Assembly (NCBI GenBank): GCA_946531445.1 | Contig: CAMNAP010000006.1 | Coordinates: forward strand, 1-46,907 | Direction: 5' to 3' | Length of the DNA stretch: 46,907 nt | DNA from: an uncultured Clostridia bacterium | Lineage (GTDB): Bacteria > Bacillota > Clostridia > Oscillospirales > Acutalibacteraceae | In this document: one piece after another, positions 24,660-34,800 of the stretch | Numbering within the stretch: the first letter of the stretch is position 1 | Layout: each line of letters starts with the position of its first letter | Program-made: the position numbers and the translations under genes | The notes under the pieces: generated by a model | Database searches by the model: none | What the model was told of the DNA's origin: nothing | Seen by the model: the letters and a program-made list of their open reading frames with translations, nothing else

Positions 24660-25596
24660 CGAGGTTGCTCACGATGTGTGGAGCGAAATAGCCGTAAGGA
24701 TTAAAGCCGAAGATGTAGAGCTTGCAGGCTCAATTGCAAATATGGTTGTGCCTTACGGAATTTATATTGAGGATTACTCCTCGCTTGAAGAGGAAACGCT
24801 GGCAATCGCCCACGTTGACCTTATTGAAGAGAGTCTTCTTAAAAAGGACAGGGAAAGCGCAATTATACATATCTACGTTAACCCTGAGGAAAATCCCGTT
24901 GAGGCGGTGGCGTTTTTAAGAGAGCGCCTTAGCGCCTGCAATATTGAAAATGAAATAGATTTAAAGGACTGTAAAACAGAGGACTGGCAGAACAACTGGA
25001 AGCAGTATTTTCACCCTATGGAAATCGGAGAGAAGCTGCTTATCCGTCCCGTATGGGAAAACGACTACGACGCAAAGGGCAGACGCGTTCTTAACATTGA
25101 GCCCGGCCTTGCTTTCGGTACGGGAGCACATCCTACAACAAAGCTCTGCCTTGAAACGCTTGAGAGCTACATTGACGAAAACAGCACAGTGCTTGATATC
25201 GGCTGCGGAAGCGGAATTCTCTCAATTGCTTCGCTTTTGCTCGGAGCAAAGAGCGCAACGGGAGTGGATATTGATTCGCTCGCCGTTAAAACAGCTGTTG
25301 AAAACGCTGAGAAAAACGGCTTCGGCGCAGACAGAATTACTATTTATCAGGGCGATTTGTCAGATAAGGTAAGCGGTAAATTCAGCGTAGTTGTTGCAAA
25401 CATTGTTGCCGATATAATAATTCGCTTCAATACTCAGGTGGCGCAGTTTATTGAAGACGGCGGCGTATATATTACGGGCGGAATTATTGAGTCAAGAGAA
25501 AACGACGTACTTAAATCGTTTGAGGAAAACGGCTTTGAGATTGTTGAGAGAAGAGAAAACAACGGCTGGCTCGTTTTCGTACTTAAAAAAACATAA
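24646..25596 (+). CDS. prmA: Ribosomal protein L11 methyltransferase
   Basis: A 316-residue SAM-dependent methyltransferase that trimethylates ribosomal protein L11. The substrate-recognition N-terminal domain (about 1-110) precedes the Rossmann domain, which has FGTGAHPTT at about 147-155 and the SAM loop DIGCGSG at 174-180; the post-motif VANIVADII stands in the position of the family's NPPY-like loop. Length is typical. Three in-frame ATGs (24640, 24646, 24652) occur; GGAG lies 9 nt before 24646, which is chosen. Last gene before the bidirectional terminator facing spo0A. Confidence 0.93.
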   Translation: MGMTNEVAHDVWSEIAVRIKAEDVELAGSIANMVVPYGIYIEDYSSLEEETLAIAHVDLIEESLLKKDRESAIIHIYVNPEENPVEAVAFLRERLSACNIENEIDLKDCKTEDWQNNWKQYFHPMEIGEKLLIRPVWENDYDAKGRRVLNIEPGLAFGTGAHPTTKLCLETLESYIDENSTVLDIGCGSGILSIASLLLGAKSATGVDIDSLAVKTAVENAEKNGFGADRITIYQGDLSDKVSGKFSVVVANIVADIIIRFNTQVAQFIEDGGVYITGGIIESRENDVLKSFEENGFEIVERRENNGWLVFVLKKT

Positions 25597-25602
25597 AAAA
25601 TT

Positions 25603-25627
25603 ACGGACAGGATTATTCCCTGTCCGT
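25603..25627. terminator. Bidirectional terminator between prmA and spo0A
   Basis: Stem ACGGACAGG/CCTGTCCGT with a 7-nt loop. TTTATT follows on the plus side and A-rich sequence (U-rich on the minus strand) precedes it. It sits between convergent genes ending at 25596 and 25634. Confidence 0.88.
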
Positions 25628-25633
25628 TTATTC

Positions 25634-26401
25634 TTAGCCTGCTTTTAACTGCAGTCTTATTTTGTCTGAAATCATTGCGATGAATTCGGAATTTGTAGGC
25701 TTGCCGCGCTCTGAATCTATAGTGTAGCCGAAGAATGAGGAAAGCACCTCAACGTCGCCTCTGTCCCACGCAACCTCAATCGCGTGGCGGATTGCTCTTT
25801 CAACTCTGCTTGCGGTTGTTGAATACGCTTTTGCAACGGTAGGGTAGAGAATTTTTGTAACAGAGCCGAGCATTTCGGGGTTTTCAATACATTTTGCAAT
25901 TGAGGCGCGAAGGTACTGGTATCCCTTTATATGAGCGGGAACACCAATCTGGCGCATAATGTCAGAAATAATAACCTCTGTGCTTTCCGCTCTCATAGGC
26001 GTAAAGCCTGCTGTGGCGCTGCTGCTTTTCCACTTAATCAGCTCGTCAGCTCTTCTTGCAACAGTTTCAGGCGCAATCGGTTTAAAGAACATATAGTCCG
26101 CGCCTGCCCTCATTGCCTGTGCTTCAAATTCGGGAGAGGTAATTGCCGACAAAAGAATTGTAACGGGGCGCTTAATGTGCATTTTATTAAGCGCGTCAAT
26201 TACACCGAGACCGTCCGTTCCCGTCATAAATATGTCCATAATAACAGCGTCAAAGCTTTCTTTGGCTGTTATTTCAAGTATTTTTTCTCCGCTTCTCTCA
26301 CAAATCGAAACGCTGTAGCCGAGCTGCTCAAGCTCGTCCTTACAGACAGTTCCGAACTCCTCTGTTTCATCGGCAACAAGTATTTTTGAGCTTGTTATCA
26401 T
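25634..26401 (-). CDS. spo0A: Sporulation master response regulator Spo0A
   Basis: 255 residues: a receiver domain (about 4-125) with A10-D11-E12, the phosphoacceptor D56 in IMDIF, a conserved Ser in LLSA and Lys in FKPI; then the Spo0A DNA-binding domain (about 145-250) with [28 protein letters not shown] and [12 protein letters not shown], almost diagnostic. D11-E12 replaces the usual Asp-Asp metal pair, a conservative change. GGGAG lies 7 nt before ATG 26401; longer in-frame starts are rejected. The usual upstream neighbour spoIVB is absent. Presence suggests a spore-forming ancestry; sporulation itself cannot be concluded. Confidence 0.96.
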   Translation of the reverse strand: MITSSKILVADETEEFGTVCKDELEQLGYSVSICERSGEKILEITAKESFDAVIMDIFMTGTDGLGVIDALNKMHIKRPVTILLSAITSPEFEAQAMRAGADYMFFKPIAPETVARRADELIKWKSSSATAGFTPMRAESTEVIISDIMRQIGVPAHIKGYQYLRASIAKCIENPEMLGSVTKILYPTVAKAYSTTASRVERAIRHAIEVAWDRGDVEVLSSFFGYTIDSERGKPTNSEFIAMISDKIRLQLKAG

Positions 26402-26458
26402 TGTGAAACTCCCTTTCATTTGTTTTTGATTAAAGAACATGTTTTTTAATTCTTCCAC

Positions 26459-26487
26459 ATAATACCATATTATTTCTCAAAATGCAA
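26459..26487 (-). promoter_or_regulatory. Sigma-A-like promoter of spo0A (minus strand)
   Basis: Read on the minus strand: TTGCAT (26487-26482), a 17-bp spacer, TATTAT (26464-26459), about 58 bp before the spo0A ATG. No clear Spo0A box (TTTGTCRAA) lies beside it. Confidence 0.65.
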
Positions 26488-26536
26488 TAGAAAGTCACAT
26501 AAAAATATGAAAAAAATACACAAAATTTCTGAGTCC

Positions 26537-26579
26537 AATAAATTTCATACGTTTTTAGGCATATTGACTGAAATTTATT
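26537..26579. repeat. 11-bp inverted repeat in the spo0A/ftsE intergenic region
   Basis: Perfect arms AATAAATTTCA (26537-26547) and TGAAATTTATT (26569-26579) separated by 21 bp, two helical turns. The pair sits between the divergent spo0A and ftsE promoters. The whole 306-bp gap (26402-26707) is very AT-rich and holds no gene. Confidence 0.5.
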
Positions 26580-26622
26580 TACACAAAAGTTACAAAATTT
26601 ACAAAAAAATAACGAAAAGGGC

Positions 26623-26651
26623 TTGCATATACAGAAAAATTGTTATATTAT
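26623..26651 (+). promoter_or_regulatory. Sigma-A-like promoter of ftsEX
   Basis: TTGCAT (26623-26628), a 17-bp spacer, TATTAT (26646-26651), 56 bp before the ftsE GTG. Both boxes and the spacing are identical to the divergent spo0A promoter. Confidence 0.65.
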
Positions 26652-26707
26652 AAATAAGTATTATTGGGAAAACCCAAATTTTATTAATAGTGATTGGAGT
26701 TAAAGCC

Positions 26708-27622
26708 GTGATTGAATTTAAAGATGTGACAAAAATATACGACAGTAACGGCACAAAGGCGCTTGATAACGTCAATATAAAAATTGACGACGGCGAATTT
26801 GTATTTGTTGTCGGCTCATCAGGCGCCGGCAAAAGCACATTCCTCAAGCTTATAATGAGCGAGGAGAAGCCTACTGAGGGCGAAGTTATAGTTAACGGTT
26901 ACTCTTCAGAGACTCTTAAGAAAAGACAGATACCCTATTACAGAAGAACAATGGGTATTGTTTTCCAGGATTTCAGAATTATCCCCAAGATGACGGTTTA
27001 CGATAACGTTGCGTTTGCAATGCGTGTTATCGGCGCAAAGGAAAAGGACATAAGAAAGCGCGTTCCGTACATTCTTACTCTTGTAGGCCTTTCAAAGAAG
27101 GCGCGCTCAATGCCTAACGAGCTTTCGGGCGGCGAGCAGCAGAGAGTATCGCTTGCAAGAGCGCTTGTAAATAATCCCGACCTTATTATTGCCGATGAGC
27201 CTACGGGTAACGTTGACCCCGAAATGAGCCACGAAATCGTTGACCTTCTCACAAAGATTAACAACTCGGGCACTACTGTTGTAATGGTAACTCACGAGCA
27301 TGAGCTTGTTCGTTCGTTCCAGAGACGAGTAATTGTTATTCAGAACGGCGCCGTTGTTTCGGACACGCCCGACCCGACATATGCTCAGTTCAAAACAGAG
27401 AAGAACGAAGAAGTAACGGATATGTATTACTTTGAAGAGGACGTTCAGCAGGACCAGGTTCAGGACGTATTTGACAATCTTGTTTCATCTGAGGAGAACG
27501 CCGAAGAAGAAACTGCACACGAGGCTGTTGAAGAAGCTGTTGCAGAAACCGAGGAAACTGTTGAAACAGCACAGGAGAACGCCGCTTCACAAGAGGAAAC
27601 CGAGAACGGAGGTGAGCAGTAA
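26708..27622 (+). CDS. ftsE: Cell-division ABC ATPase FtsE with an acidic C-terminal extension
   Basis: 304 residues. The ATPase part (about 1-225) has Walker A GSSGAGKST (36-44), the signature LSGGEQQR (139-146), Walker B IIADEPTG with E164, and the switch H196; VFQDFR is the family's Q-loop. With FtsX it drives peptidoglycan hydrolases at the septum. FtsE is normally about 225-230 residues; here roughly 80 extra residues follow, starting with EEVTDMYYFEED and ending in a Glu/Ala/Thr-rich tail. GGAG lies 8 nt before GTG 26708, preferred over GTG 26690. The TAA overlaps the ftsX ATG (TAATG). Confidence 0.95.
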   Translation: MIEFKDVTKIYDSNGTKALDNVNIKIDDGEFVFVVGSSGAGKSTFLKLIMSEEKPTEGEVIVNGYSSETLKKRQIPYYRRTMGIVFQDFRIIPKMTVYDNVAFAMRVIGAKEKDIRKRVPYILTLVGLSKKARSMPNELSGGEQQRVSLARALVNNPDLIIADEPTGNVDPEMSHEIVDLLTKINNSGTTVVMVTHEHELVRSFQRRVIVIQNGAVVSDTPDPTYAQFKTEKNEEVTDMYYFEEDVQQDQVQDVFDNLVSSEENAEEETAHEAVEEAVAETEETVETAQENAASQEETENGGEQ

Positions 27623-28542
27623 TGACAGCGTCAAGTTTAAAATACCTCATTAAAGAGGGACTCAGAAACACGTGGACAAACAGAATTATGTCGTTCGCTT
27701 CAATTTGCGTACTGCTCAGCTGTCTTGTTCTTATCGGCTCGGCTTCAATGATGTTTCTCAATATTGAATCTCTCATTGACAGAGTTGAGGATGAAAACGT
27801 AATTATGGTTTTCGTTAAAGACGGAACCGACGACGCGGCAATTGACAGTATGGGCAAACAGCTTGAGGGAATGTCAAACGTTGCAGAGGTTGAGTTTGTA
27901 CCTAAGGAAAAGGCATGGGCAGACCAGCTTAAAACAATGGAGGACGCGCAGGCCAAGTTCTTTACAGAAATCAGTACCGACATACCGCTTCCCGACGCTT
28001 ATAAGGTAACGGTTGAAAATCTTGACAGATTCGGCGACACGGTTAAAGAGATTAAAAAGCTTGATAATATTGATACAATAAGACAGAATACAGACCTTGC
28101 AAAGAAGCTTGACACAATCAGCCGAGGCATAACTATTATTGCAATTGTAATTATCGCCGTTCTCTTTGCAATTTCGCTGTTCATTATTTCAAATACAATC
28201 AAGCTTACCGTATATTCAAGACGTCTTGAAATCAGCATTATGAAATCGGTCGGCGCTACAAACTCGTTTGTAAGACTTCCGTTTGTTGTTGAGGGAATGC
28301 TGATTGGCGTACTGTCGGGCGTGCTGTCGCTCGGCGTTGTATGGGGCGTTTACGACCTGGCAATAAATCAGTTTAACGATTTGTTTGTAACAATGCGAAT
28401 CGCTCCGCTTCAGTTTGCAAACTACGCTTTGCCGATGCTCGGCGCGTTTGTCGGAATCGGCGTAATAAGCGGTGTAGGCGGCTCGCTTATAACAATGAGA
28501 AGGTATCTTAACAAGGAAGGCAGTGAGATAAGTGCTATTTAA
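27622..28542 (+). CDS. ftsX: Cell-division permease-like protein FtsX
   Basis: 306 residues with four membrane helices: one near 22-46, then a large extracellular loop (about 48-168) that contacts the hydrolase, and three more helices near 172-195, 222-248 and 268-290. The YSRRLEISIMKSVGAT segment is the cytoplasmic coupling helix for FtsE, typical of the MacB/FtsX fold. It converts ATP binding by FtsE into activation of an extracellular peptidoglycan hydrolase. Its stop overlaps the start of the M23 gene by 11 bp, so all three proteins are probably made together. Confidence 0.95.
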   Translation: MTASSLKYLIKEGLRNTWTNRIMSFASICVLLSCLVLIGSASMMFLNIESLIDRVEDENVIMVFVKDGTDDAAIDSMGKQLEGMSNVAEVEFVPKEKAWADQLKTMEDAQAKFFTEISTDIPLPDAYKVTVENLDRFGDTVKEIKKLDNIDTIRQNTDLAKKLDTISRGITIIAIVIIAVLFAISLFIISNTIKLTVYSRRLEISIMKSVGATNSFVRLPFVVEGMLIGVLSGVLSLGVVWGVYDLAINQFNDLFVTMRIAPLQFANYALPMLGAFVGIGVISGVGGSLITMRRYLNKEGSEISAI

Positions 28543-29794
28543 AGGATTTAAACGTACAGTATTAATTGTCCTCAGCCTTTGCTTCGTATTTACGGCTGCG
28601 TTTTCAACGCCGGTGTTTGCTGAGGAAACTACAACTTCAAGCGTTTCCGACCTTCAGAAAAAGAAGGATAAGATTCAGGAAAAAATCAAGGACGCGCAGG
28701 AAGAAATAGACAAGCTTTCAAAACAGAAGGACGAAACCCAGGATACTATTACTGCTCTTGACAGAAAGATTTCACTTCTTCAGGACCAGATTGACCTGCT
28801 TCAGAAGGATATTGATAACCTCCAGGCACAGATTAAAAAGACTCAGGCTGATATTGACAGAACGGAGCAGGAAATTATCAAGACCCAGCAGGAAATTGAC
28901 CAGAAGCAGGCAGAGTTTGACCAGACGTTTGCCGATTACTGTCAGCGCCTTCGCGCAATGTATGTTTCCGGCCACACAAGTAACCTTGAGGTTCTTCTTA
29001 CAAGTATTGATATAAGCTCAATTTTAACACGTTCACAGATGATTAAGTCTGTTTCAAAGCAGGACAGCAACACGCTTGATTCGCTTATGAAGAAGATGGC
29101 TGAAATTGAGGCAGACAAGGCAGAGCTTGAAAAGAAGCGTAATCAGCTCAAGGCTGACAAGGAGCTTCTTGAAAAGAATAAGCAGAGCCTTGAAGAAAAT
29201 ATGACTCAGATGCAGTCGTCAAAGAGTGAGCTTGACAGCGAGGTTGACAAGGCTAACGCAATTATGAAGCGTCTTAAGGACGATACCTCCGAATATCAGG
29301 AAAAAATTGAAACTAACCAGGCTGCTCTTCAGGAAGTACAGCGCGATATTGACGCCGCTTATGCGAGAGCTTCAAGAGGTACGGGCTCAATTTCAGGCTC
29401 AAGGGGCGACGGCTCACACAGCGGTACGCTCAGCTATCCTACATATTCAAGAGACGTTTCTGCAGGCTATCCGAACTATTCAAGCGGACGTTACCACGGC
29501 GGCGTAGACTTCAGATGTCCTTCGGGAACTAAGGTTTGCTCGGCTGCAGACGGCGTAGTTATTGTTGCAAAGAATCTTAACTACAGCTACGGTCACTATC
29601 TTATCATTGACCACGGCAACGGTCTTTCAACGCTTTACGCCCACAACACAACGCTTCTTGTAGGCGTCGGCGACCACGTTTCAAGAGGTCAGCAGATTGC
29701 GTACAGCGGCTCAACGGGTAACTCAACAGGCCCTCACTGTCACTTCGAGGTGCGTGTAAACGGAACAAGAGTTAACCCCTGGAACTATTTATAA
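28532..29794 (+). CDS. Secreted coiled-coil M23 peptidoglycan hydrolase (FtsEX partner)
   Basis: 420 residues: signal peptide (about 1-30, cleavage after VFA), a long coiled coil (about 35-290) interrupted by RLRAMYVSG, and a C-terminal LytM/M23 domain. Zinc and catalytic residues are complete: H322-x3-D326, H371 in YAHN, H402 and H404 in HCHFE. The plan equals EnvC and PcsB/CwlO-type partners of FtsEX. The GTG start overlaps ftsX by 11 bp and has AAGGAAGG upstream. Because the metal site is intact it is probably an active endopeptidase, not a bare activator. Confidence 0.92.
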   Translation: MLFKGFKRTVLIVLSLCFVFTAAFSTPVFAEETTTSSVSDLQKKKDKIQEKIKDAQEEIDKLSKQKDETQDTITALDRKISLLQDQIDLLQKDIDNLQAQIKKTQADIDRTEQEIIKTQQEIDQKQAEFDQTFADYCQRLRAMYVSGHTSNLEVLLTSIDISSILTRSQMIKSVSKQDSNTLDSLMKKMAEIEADKAELEKKRNQLKADKELLEKNKQSLEENMTQMQSSKSELDSEVDKANAIMKRLKDDTSEYQEKIETNQAALQEVQRDIDAAYARASRGTGSISGSRGDGSHSGTLSYPTYSRDVSAGYPNYSSGRYHGGVDFRCPSGTKVCSAADGVVIVAKNLNYSYGHYLIIDHGNGLSTLYAHNTTLLVGVGDHVSRGQQIAYSGSTGNSTGPHCHFEVRVNGTRVNPWNYL

Positions 29795-29824
29795 TATGTA
29801 TATAATATACTAAGTATACTATAT

Positions 29825-29861
29825 AAACGGAACGGTTATCCTTTAACCGTTCCGTTTTTTT
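29825..29861 (+). terminator. Strong terminator of the ftsEX operon
   Basis: A 14-bp perfect stem (29825-29838 with 29844-29857), arms containing ACGGAACGGTT/AACCGTTCCGT, loop TCCTT, and a T7 run overlapping the stem end. Confidence 0.92.
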
Positions 29862-29890
29862 ATTAATAAAAAAATATTTTCAAAAAAGTA

Positions 29891-29917
29891 TTGACTTTTC
29901 GGGCGATTGGGTATAAT
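29891..29917 (+). promoter_or_regulatory. Promoter of the hrcA-grpE-dnaK-dnaJ operon
   Basis: TTGACT (29891-29896) and TATAAT (29912-29917) are 15 bp apart, a short spacer; TAATAT two bases downstream would give 17 bp. CIRCE begins 14 bp after the -10, so HrcA would cover the transcription start. Confidence 0.75.
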
Positions 29918-29930
29918 ATACATTACAGAG

Positions 29931-29957
29931 TTAGCACTCACAAGTTGAGAGTGCTAA
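29931..29957. promoter_or_regulatory. CIRCE operator (HrcA-binding site)
   Basis: Perfect consensus: TTAGCACTC, 9-bp spacer, GAGTGCTAA. It lies between the promoter and hrcA and is the classic heat-shock repressor site. Confidence 0.98.
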
Positions 29958-29984
29958 CAAGTGAAAAGAAAGGGGAGTCGCACT

Positions 29985-31022
29985 ATGTTAGGCGAAAGAC
30001 GTCTGGCGATACTTGAATCAATTATTGATTACTATATTAAAAACGGCGAGCCGCTCGGCTCAAAGACTCTGTGCGAAATGCTTCCCTATTCCGTAAGCTC
30101 GGCTACGGTAAGAAACGAAATGGCTTTTTTAACGGGACTCGGACTGCTTGAGCAAAGGCACACAAGCGGCGGACGTGTTCCCACAAAGGCGGGCTACAGA
30201 TATTATGTTGACAATCTTGTTGACAATAAGCCTGTTTCAGACTACGAAAAACAGCTCATTGACGAGGCGCTGAGCGTTAACGCCTCAGACCCCGAGAGGC
30301 TTCTTGGCGACGCCGCAACGCTTCTTTCAGAGCTTACGGGCTGCGCTTCGTTTTACGCAACGGTCAAAGACCCGCTTGACTGTGTTCAGGGCGTTGAGCT
30401 GATTCCTGCGGGAAACTCAAAGGCAATGCTTGTTATGCTTTCAGTCGGCGGAAAAATCAAGTCGTCTGTATGCAAGGTAAAGGTGCCGCTTGACTCTGAA
30501 TTTCTTAAAACGTTTTATAGCGTTACAAACGAGTATTTCGTAGGCGTTCCGCTTTCCGACATAAGCCTTTCGGTAGTTCAGTCGGCAGTGCCTGCGCTTG
30601 GAGATAAGGTCTTTGATATGCTCCCGATAATGCTTTCGCTTTATTCACTTTGCAGCGAGGCGGCTGACGGAGTGATTGAAATCAAGGGTGAAACGAAGCT
30701 CATTTCTCAAACGGAGCTCGGGCACGACGTTTACAGACTTCTTGTTCTTCTTGCAGGTAAGGAAAAGCTTGAGGGACTTGTAAACAGCTTTGCGAAAGCT
30801 AAAATTAACACGGCGCTTTTCATCGGTGATGAAAATCCCGTTTATGAGCTTAAAAATACGGCGACGGTTATTTCTAAATTCACTTATAACGACGTTCAGA
30901 CCGCCGCGCTCGGTATCATAGGCTCGTTGAGAATAGATTATAAAGCAATTCTTCCGAGAGTTGATTATATAATGAAAACTGTTTCAAATCTTCTGAAGGA
31001 AGGAGGCGTCAGATATGAGTAA
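29985..31022 (+). CDS. hrcA: Heat-inducible transcription repressor HrcA
   Basis: 345 residues. The N-terminal winged helix (about 1-75) has the family opening RRLAILESIIDYYI and SATVRNEMAFL; the EQRHTSGGRVPT motif follows near 65, then a GAF-like domain. It represses its own operon through the CIRCE element 28 bp upstream and is stabilised by GroEL in known systems. A GTG at 29961 is in frame but AAGGGGAG lies just before ATG 29985. The end overlaps grpE by 8 bp. Confidence 0.96.
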   Translation: MLGERRLAILESIIDYYIKNGEPLGSKTLCEMLPYSVSSATVRNEMAFLTGLGLLEQRHTSGGRVPTKAGYRYYVDNLVDNKPVSDYEKQLIDEALSVNASDPERLLGDAATLLSELTGCASFYATVKDPLDCVQGVELIPAGNSKAMLVMLSVGGKIKSSVCKVKVPLDSEFLKTFYSVTNEYFVGVPLSDISLSVVQSAVPALGDKVFDMLPIMLSLYSLCSEAADGVIEIKGETKLISQTELGHDVYRLLVLLAGKEKLEGLVNSFAKAKINTALFIGDENPVYELKNTATVISKFTYNDVQTAALGIIGSLRIDYKAILPRVDYIMKTVSNLLKEGGVRYE

Positions 31023-31551
31023 GGAAAAGAAAGAGCCGATAAAATCAGAAGAGGCTGAGGAGGTCAGGGAGGAAACCGAGACTGCCGAAGCCGAAGAGGT
31101 AAAAGAGGAAAAAACAAAGGAAGAGGAACTCCTTGAACAGCTTGAAGCTTCAAAGGACGCGCATCTCAGAACTGCTGCGGAATACGCAAACTACAGAGCG
31201 AGAAGCGCAAAGGAAAAGGAGCAGACCTACAATAACGCAAAGGGCGCTGTTGTTGCGGAAATTCTTCCCGTAATTGATAACATTGAAAGAGCTATCAGCG
31301 CTGAATCTGATTACGATTCGCTTAAAAAGGGAGTTGAGATGACTCTTGAGGGGCTCGTAGGCGCGCTTACAAAGCTCGGTGTTGAATCGTTCGGCGAAGC
31401 GGGAGACAGCTTTGACCCCGCGCTTCATAACGCAGTAATGCATATTGAAGATGATACTCTTGACGAAAACGTAATAACCGACGTATTCCAGAAGGGATAC
31501 AAAATCGGAGACAGGGTAATAAGACCCGCAATGGTAAAAACCGCAAATTAA
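31015..31551 (+). CDS. grpE: Nucleotide exchange factor GrpE
   Basis: 178 residues: a Glu/Lys-rich disordered N-terminus (about 1-45), a long dimerising helix (EQLEASKDAHLRTAAEYANYRARS) and the C-terminal beta domain with FDPALHNAVMH and GYKIGDRVIRPAMV. It releases ADP from DnaK. GAAGGAGG precedes the ATG, which lies inside the end of hrcA. Confidence 0.96.
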   Translation: MSKEKKEPIKSEEAEEVREETETAEAEEVKEEKTKEEELLEQLEASKDAHLRTAAEYANYRARSAKEKEQTYNNAKGAVVAEILPVIDNIERAISAESDYDSLKKGVEMTLEGLVGALTKLGVESFGEAGDSFDPALHNAVMHIEDDTLDENVITDVFQKGYKIGDRVIRPAMVKTAN

Positions 31552-31553
31552 TT

Positions 31554-31570
31554 TCTGTTTAATAAACAGA
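31554..31570 (+). other. Small hairpin between grpE and dnaK
   Basis: TCTGTTT/AAACAGA with loop AAT. No U-run follows. It may act in mRNA processing or be chance. Confidence 0.3.
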
Positions 31571-31593
31571 GATAGAATATAATTAAACAATAA

Positions 31594-33447
<1,854 letters not shown>

Positions 33448-33469
33448 TTAAAACGCAGAGTTTTAACAA

Positions 33470-33491
33470 ACGGGCGGAGAAATCCGCCCGT
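33470..33491 (+). other. GC-rich hairpin with GAAA loop between dnaK and dnaJ
   Basis: Nine-bp stem ACGGGCGGA/TCCGCCCGT closed by GAAA, a GNRA tetraloop. There is no adjoining U-run, so it is more likely an mRNA stabiliser or partial attenuator than a true terminator; it would make dnaJ less abundant than dnaK or protect the dnaK 3' end. Confidence 0.6.
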
Positions 33492-33519
33492 ACATATAAA
33501 TTTTTAGTTGGAGGCAGAT

Positions 33520-34671
33520 ATGCCCGATAAAAGAGATTACTACGAGGTGCTCGGCGTAAACAAGAGCGCTTCGGACGACGAAATAAAAAAAGCATACAGA
33601 AAAGCCGCAAGACAGTATCACCCCGATTTACACCCCGACGACGCAGAGGCGGAGGCCAAGTTTAAAGAGGTTAACGAGGCGTATGAGGTGCTTTCAGACG
33701 CGGACAAAAAGGCGAAGTATGACCAGTTTGGCTTTGCGGGCGTTGACCCGAATTACGGCGCAGGTCAGGGCGGCTTCGGCGGCGGTTTCGGCGGCTTTGA
33801 TGGAGATATTGATTTAGGCGATATTTTCTCTTCAATCTTCGGCGGAGCAGGTGGCTTCGGCGGTGGCTTCGGACGTCAGAATCCGAATGCGCCGAGGCAG
33901 GGACGCGATATTCAGACGGCTGTTACAATTACGTTTGAAGAGGCGGCTAAGGGCTGTACAAAAAATGTTGAGGTACCGCGCGTTGAGGAATGCTCTGAAT
34001 GTCACGGCACAGGCGCGGCTCCGGGTAAATCGCTTAAGGACTGTCCCGACTGTAACGGCAGAGGCTATGTAACCTTCCAGCAAAGAGGTATTCTCGGCGG
34101 ATATACTACCGTTCAGCAGCCCTGTCAGCACTGCGGCGGAAAGGGAAAAATCCCAGAGCAGCCGTGTCCTAAGTGTAACGGCAAGGGCAAGGTAAGACGT
34201 AAAAACAAGGTTAAGATTGACATCCCCGCAGGTATCGACAGCCGTCAGGTTGTAACTGTCAGAGGCTACGGCGACGCAGGCTCAAACGGCGGTCCGAGCG
34301 GCGACCTTAAGGTTATCATTAACGTAAGAAGCCACAAGGACTTTGAGCGCGACGGATACGATATCTGGTATGAAAAGCACGTAAGCATAGTTGAGGCAAC
34401 TCTCGGTGCAGAGCTCAGAGTTCCGACTCTTGACGGCGACGTTAAGTACACAATGCCCGCAGGCACACAGCCGGGAGAGGTTTTCAAGCTTAAGGGCAAG
34501 GGAATTCAGAGACTCCGTTCTACGGGTAAGGGCGATTTGTTTGTTAAAATTGTTGTTGACATTCCGAAAACGGTTACTGCCGAGCAGAAGGAGCTTCTTG
34601 AACAGTTTGACAAAACCTACACACCGCCGAAAAATAACGGCAAAAAGAGTTTTTTCGACAAATTTAAATAG
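33520..34671 (+). CDS. dnaJ: Co-chaperone DnaJ (Hsp40)
   Basis: 383 residues: J domain (about 1-70) with the HPD motif in [10 protein letters not shown], a Gly/Phe-rich linker (about 75-125), a zinc domain with four CxxCxGxG repeats ([32 protein letters not shown]), and the C-terminal substrate-binding beta domains. It stimulates the DnaK ATPase and delivers clients. GGAGG sits just before ATG 33520; an in-frame upstream start at 33508 overlaps that site and is rejected. Confidence 0.97.
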   Translation: MPDKRDYYEVLGVNKSASDDEIKKAYRKAARQYHPDLHPDDAEAEAKFKEVNEAYEVLSDADKKAKYDQFGFAGVDPNYGAGQGGFGGGFGGFDGDIDLGDIFSSIFGGAGGFGGGFGRQNPNAPRQGRDIQTAVTITFEEAAKGCTKNVEVPRVEECSECHGTGAAPGKSLKDCPDCNGRGYVTFQQRGILGGYTTVQQPCQHCGGKGKIPEQPCPKCNGKGKVRRKNKVKIDIPAGIDSRQVVTVRGYGDAGSNGGPSGDLKVIINVRSHKDFERDGYDIWYEKHVSIVEATLGAELRVPTLDGDVKYTMPAGTQPGEVFKLKGKGIQRLRSTGKGDLFVKIVVDIPKTVTAEQKELLEQFDKTYTPPKNNGKKSFFDKFK

Positions 34672-34681
34672 AATGGTTGAG

Positions 34682-34716
34682 TAACGCTGTACGTTTTTGT
34701 ACGGCGTTATTTTTTT
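34682..34716 (+). terminator. Terminator of the heat-shock operon
   Basis: Stem TAACGCTGTAC/GTACGGCGTTA (11 bp with one G-U), loop GTTTTT, then T7. Confidence 0.92.
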
Positions 34717-34730
34717 ACGCTTATGAAATA

Positions 34731-34758
34731 TTGACAACTGCAAACAGTGTGATAAAAT
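34731..34758 (+). promoter_or_regulatory. Sigma-A promoter of the DUF6020-like gene
   Basis: TTGACA (34731-34736), a 16-bp spacer, TAAAAT (34753-34758), 42 bp before the ATG. Confidence 0.65.
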
Positions 34759-34800
34759 AAAAACATAGGATTACAGGAGCATAGTTTTAAAGGCGGAAAA

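Noticed and set aside
27390..27983. 197-residue minus-strand open frame under ftsE/ftsX
   Set aside because: It mirrors the repetitive Glu codons of the FtsE tail and has no family motif or start context.
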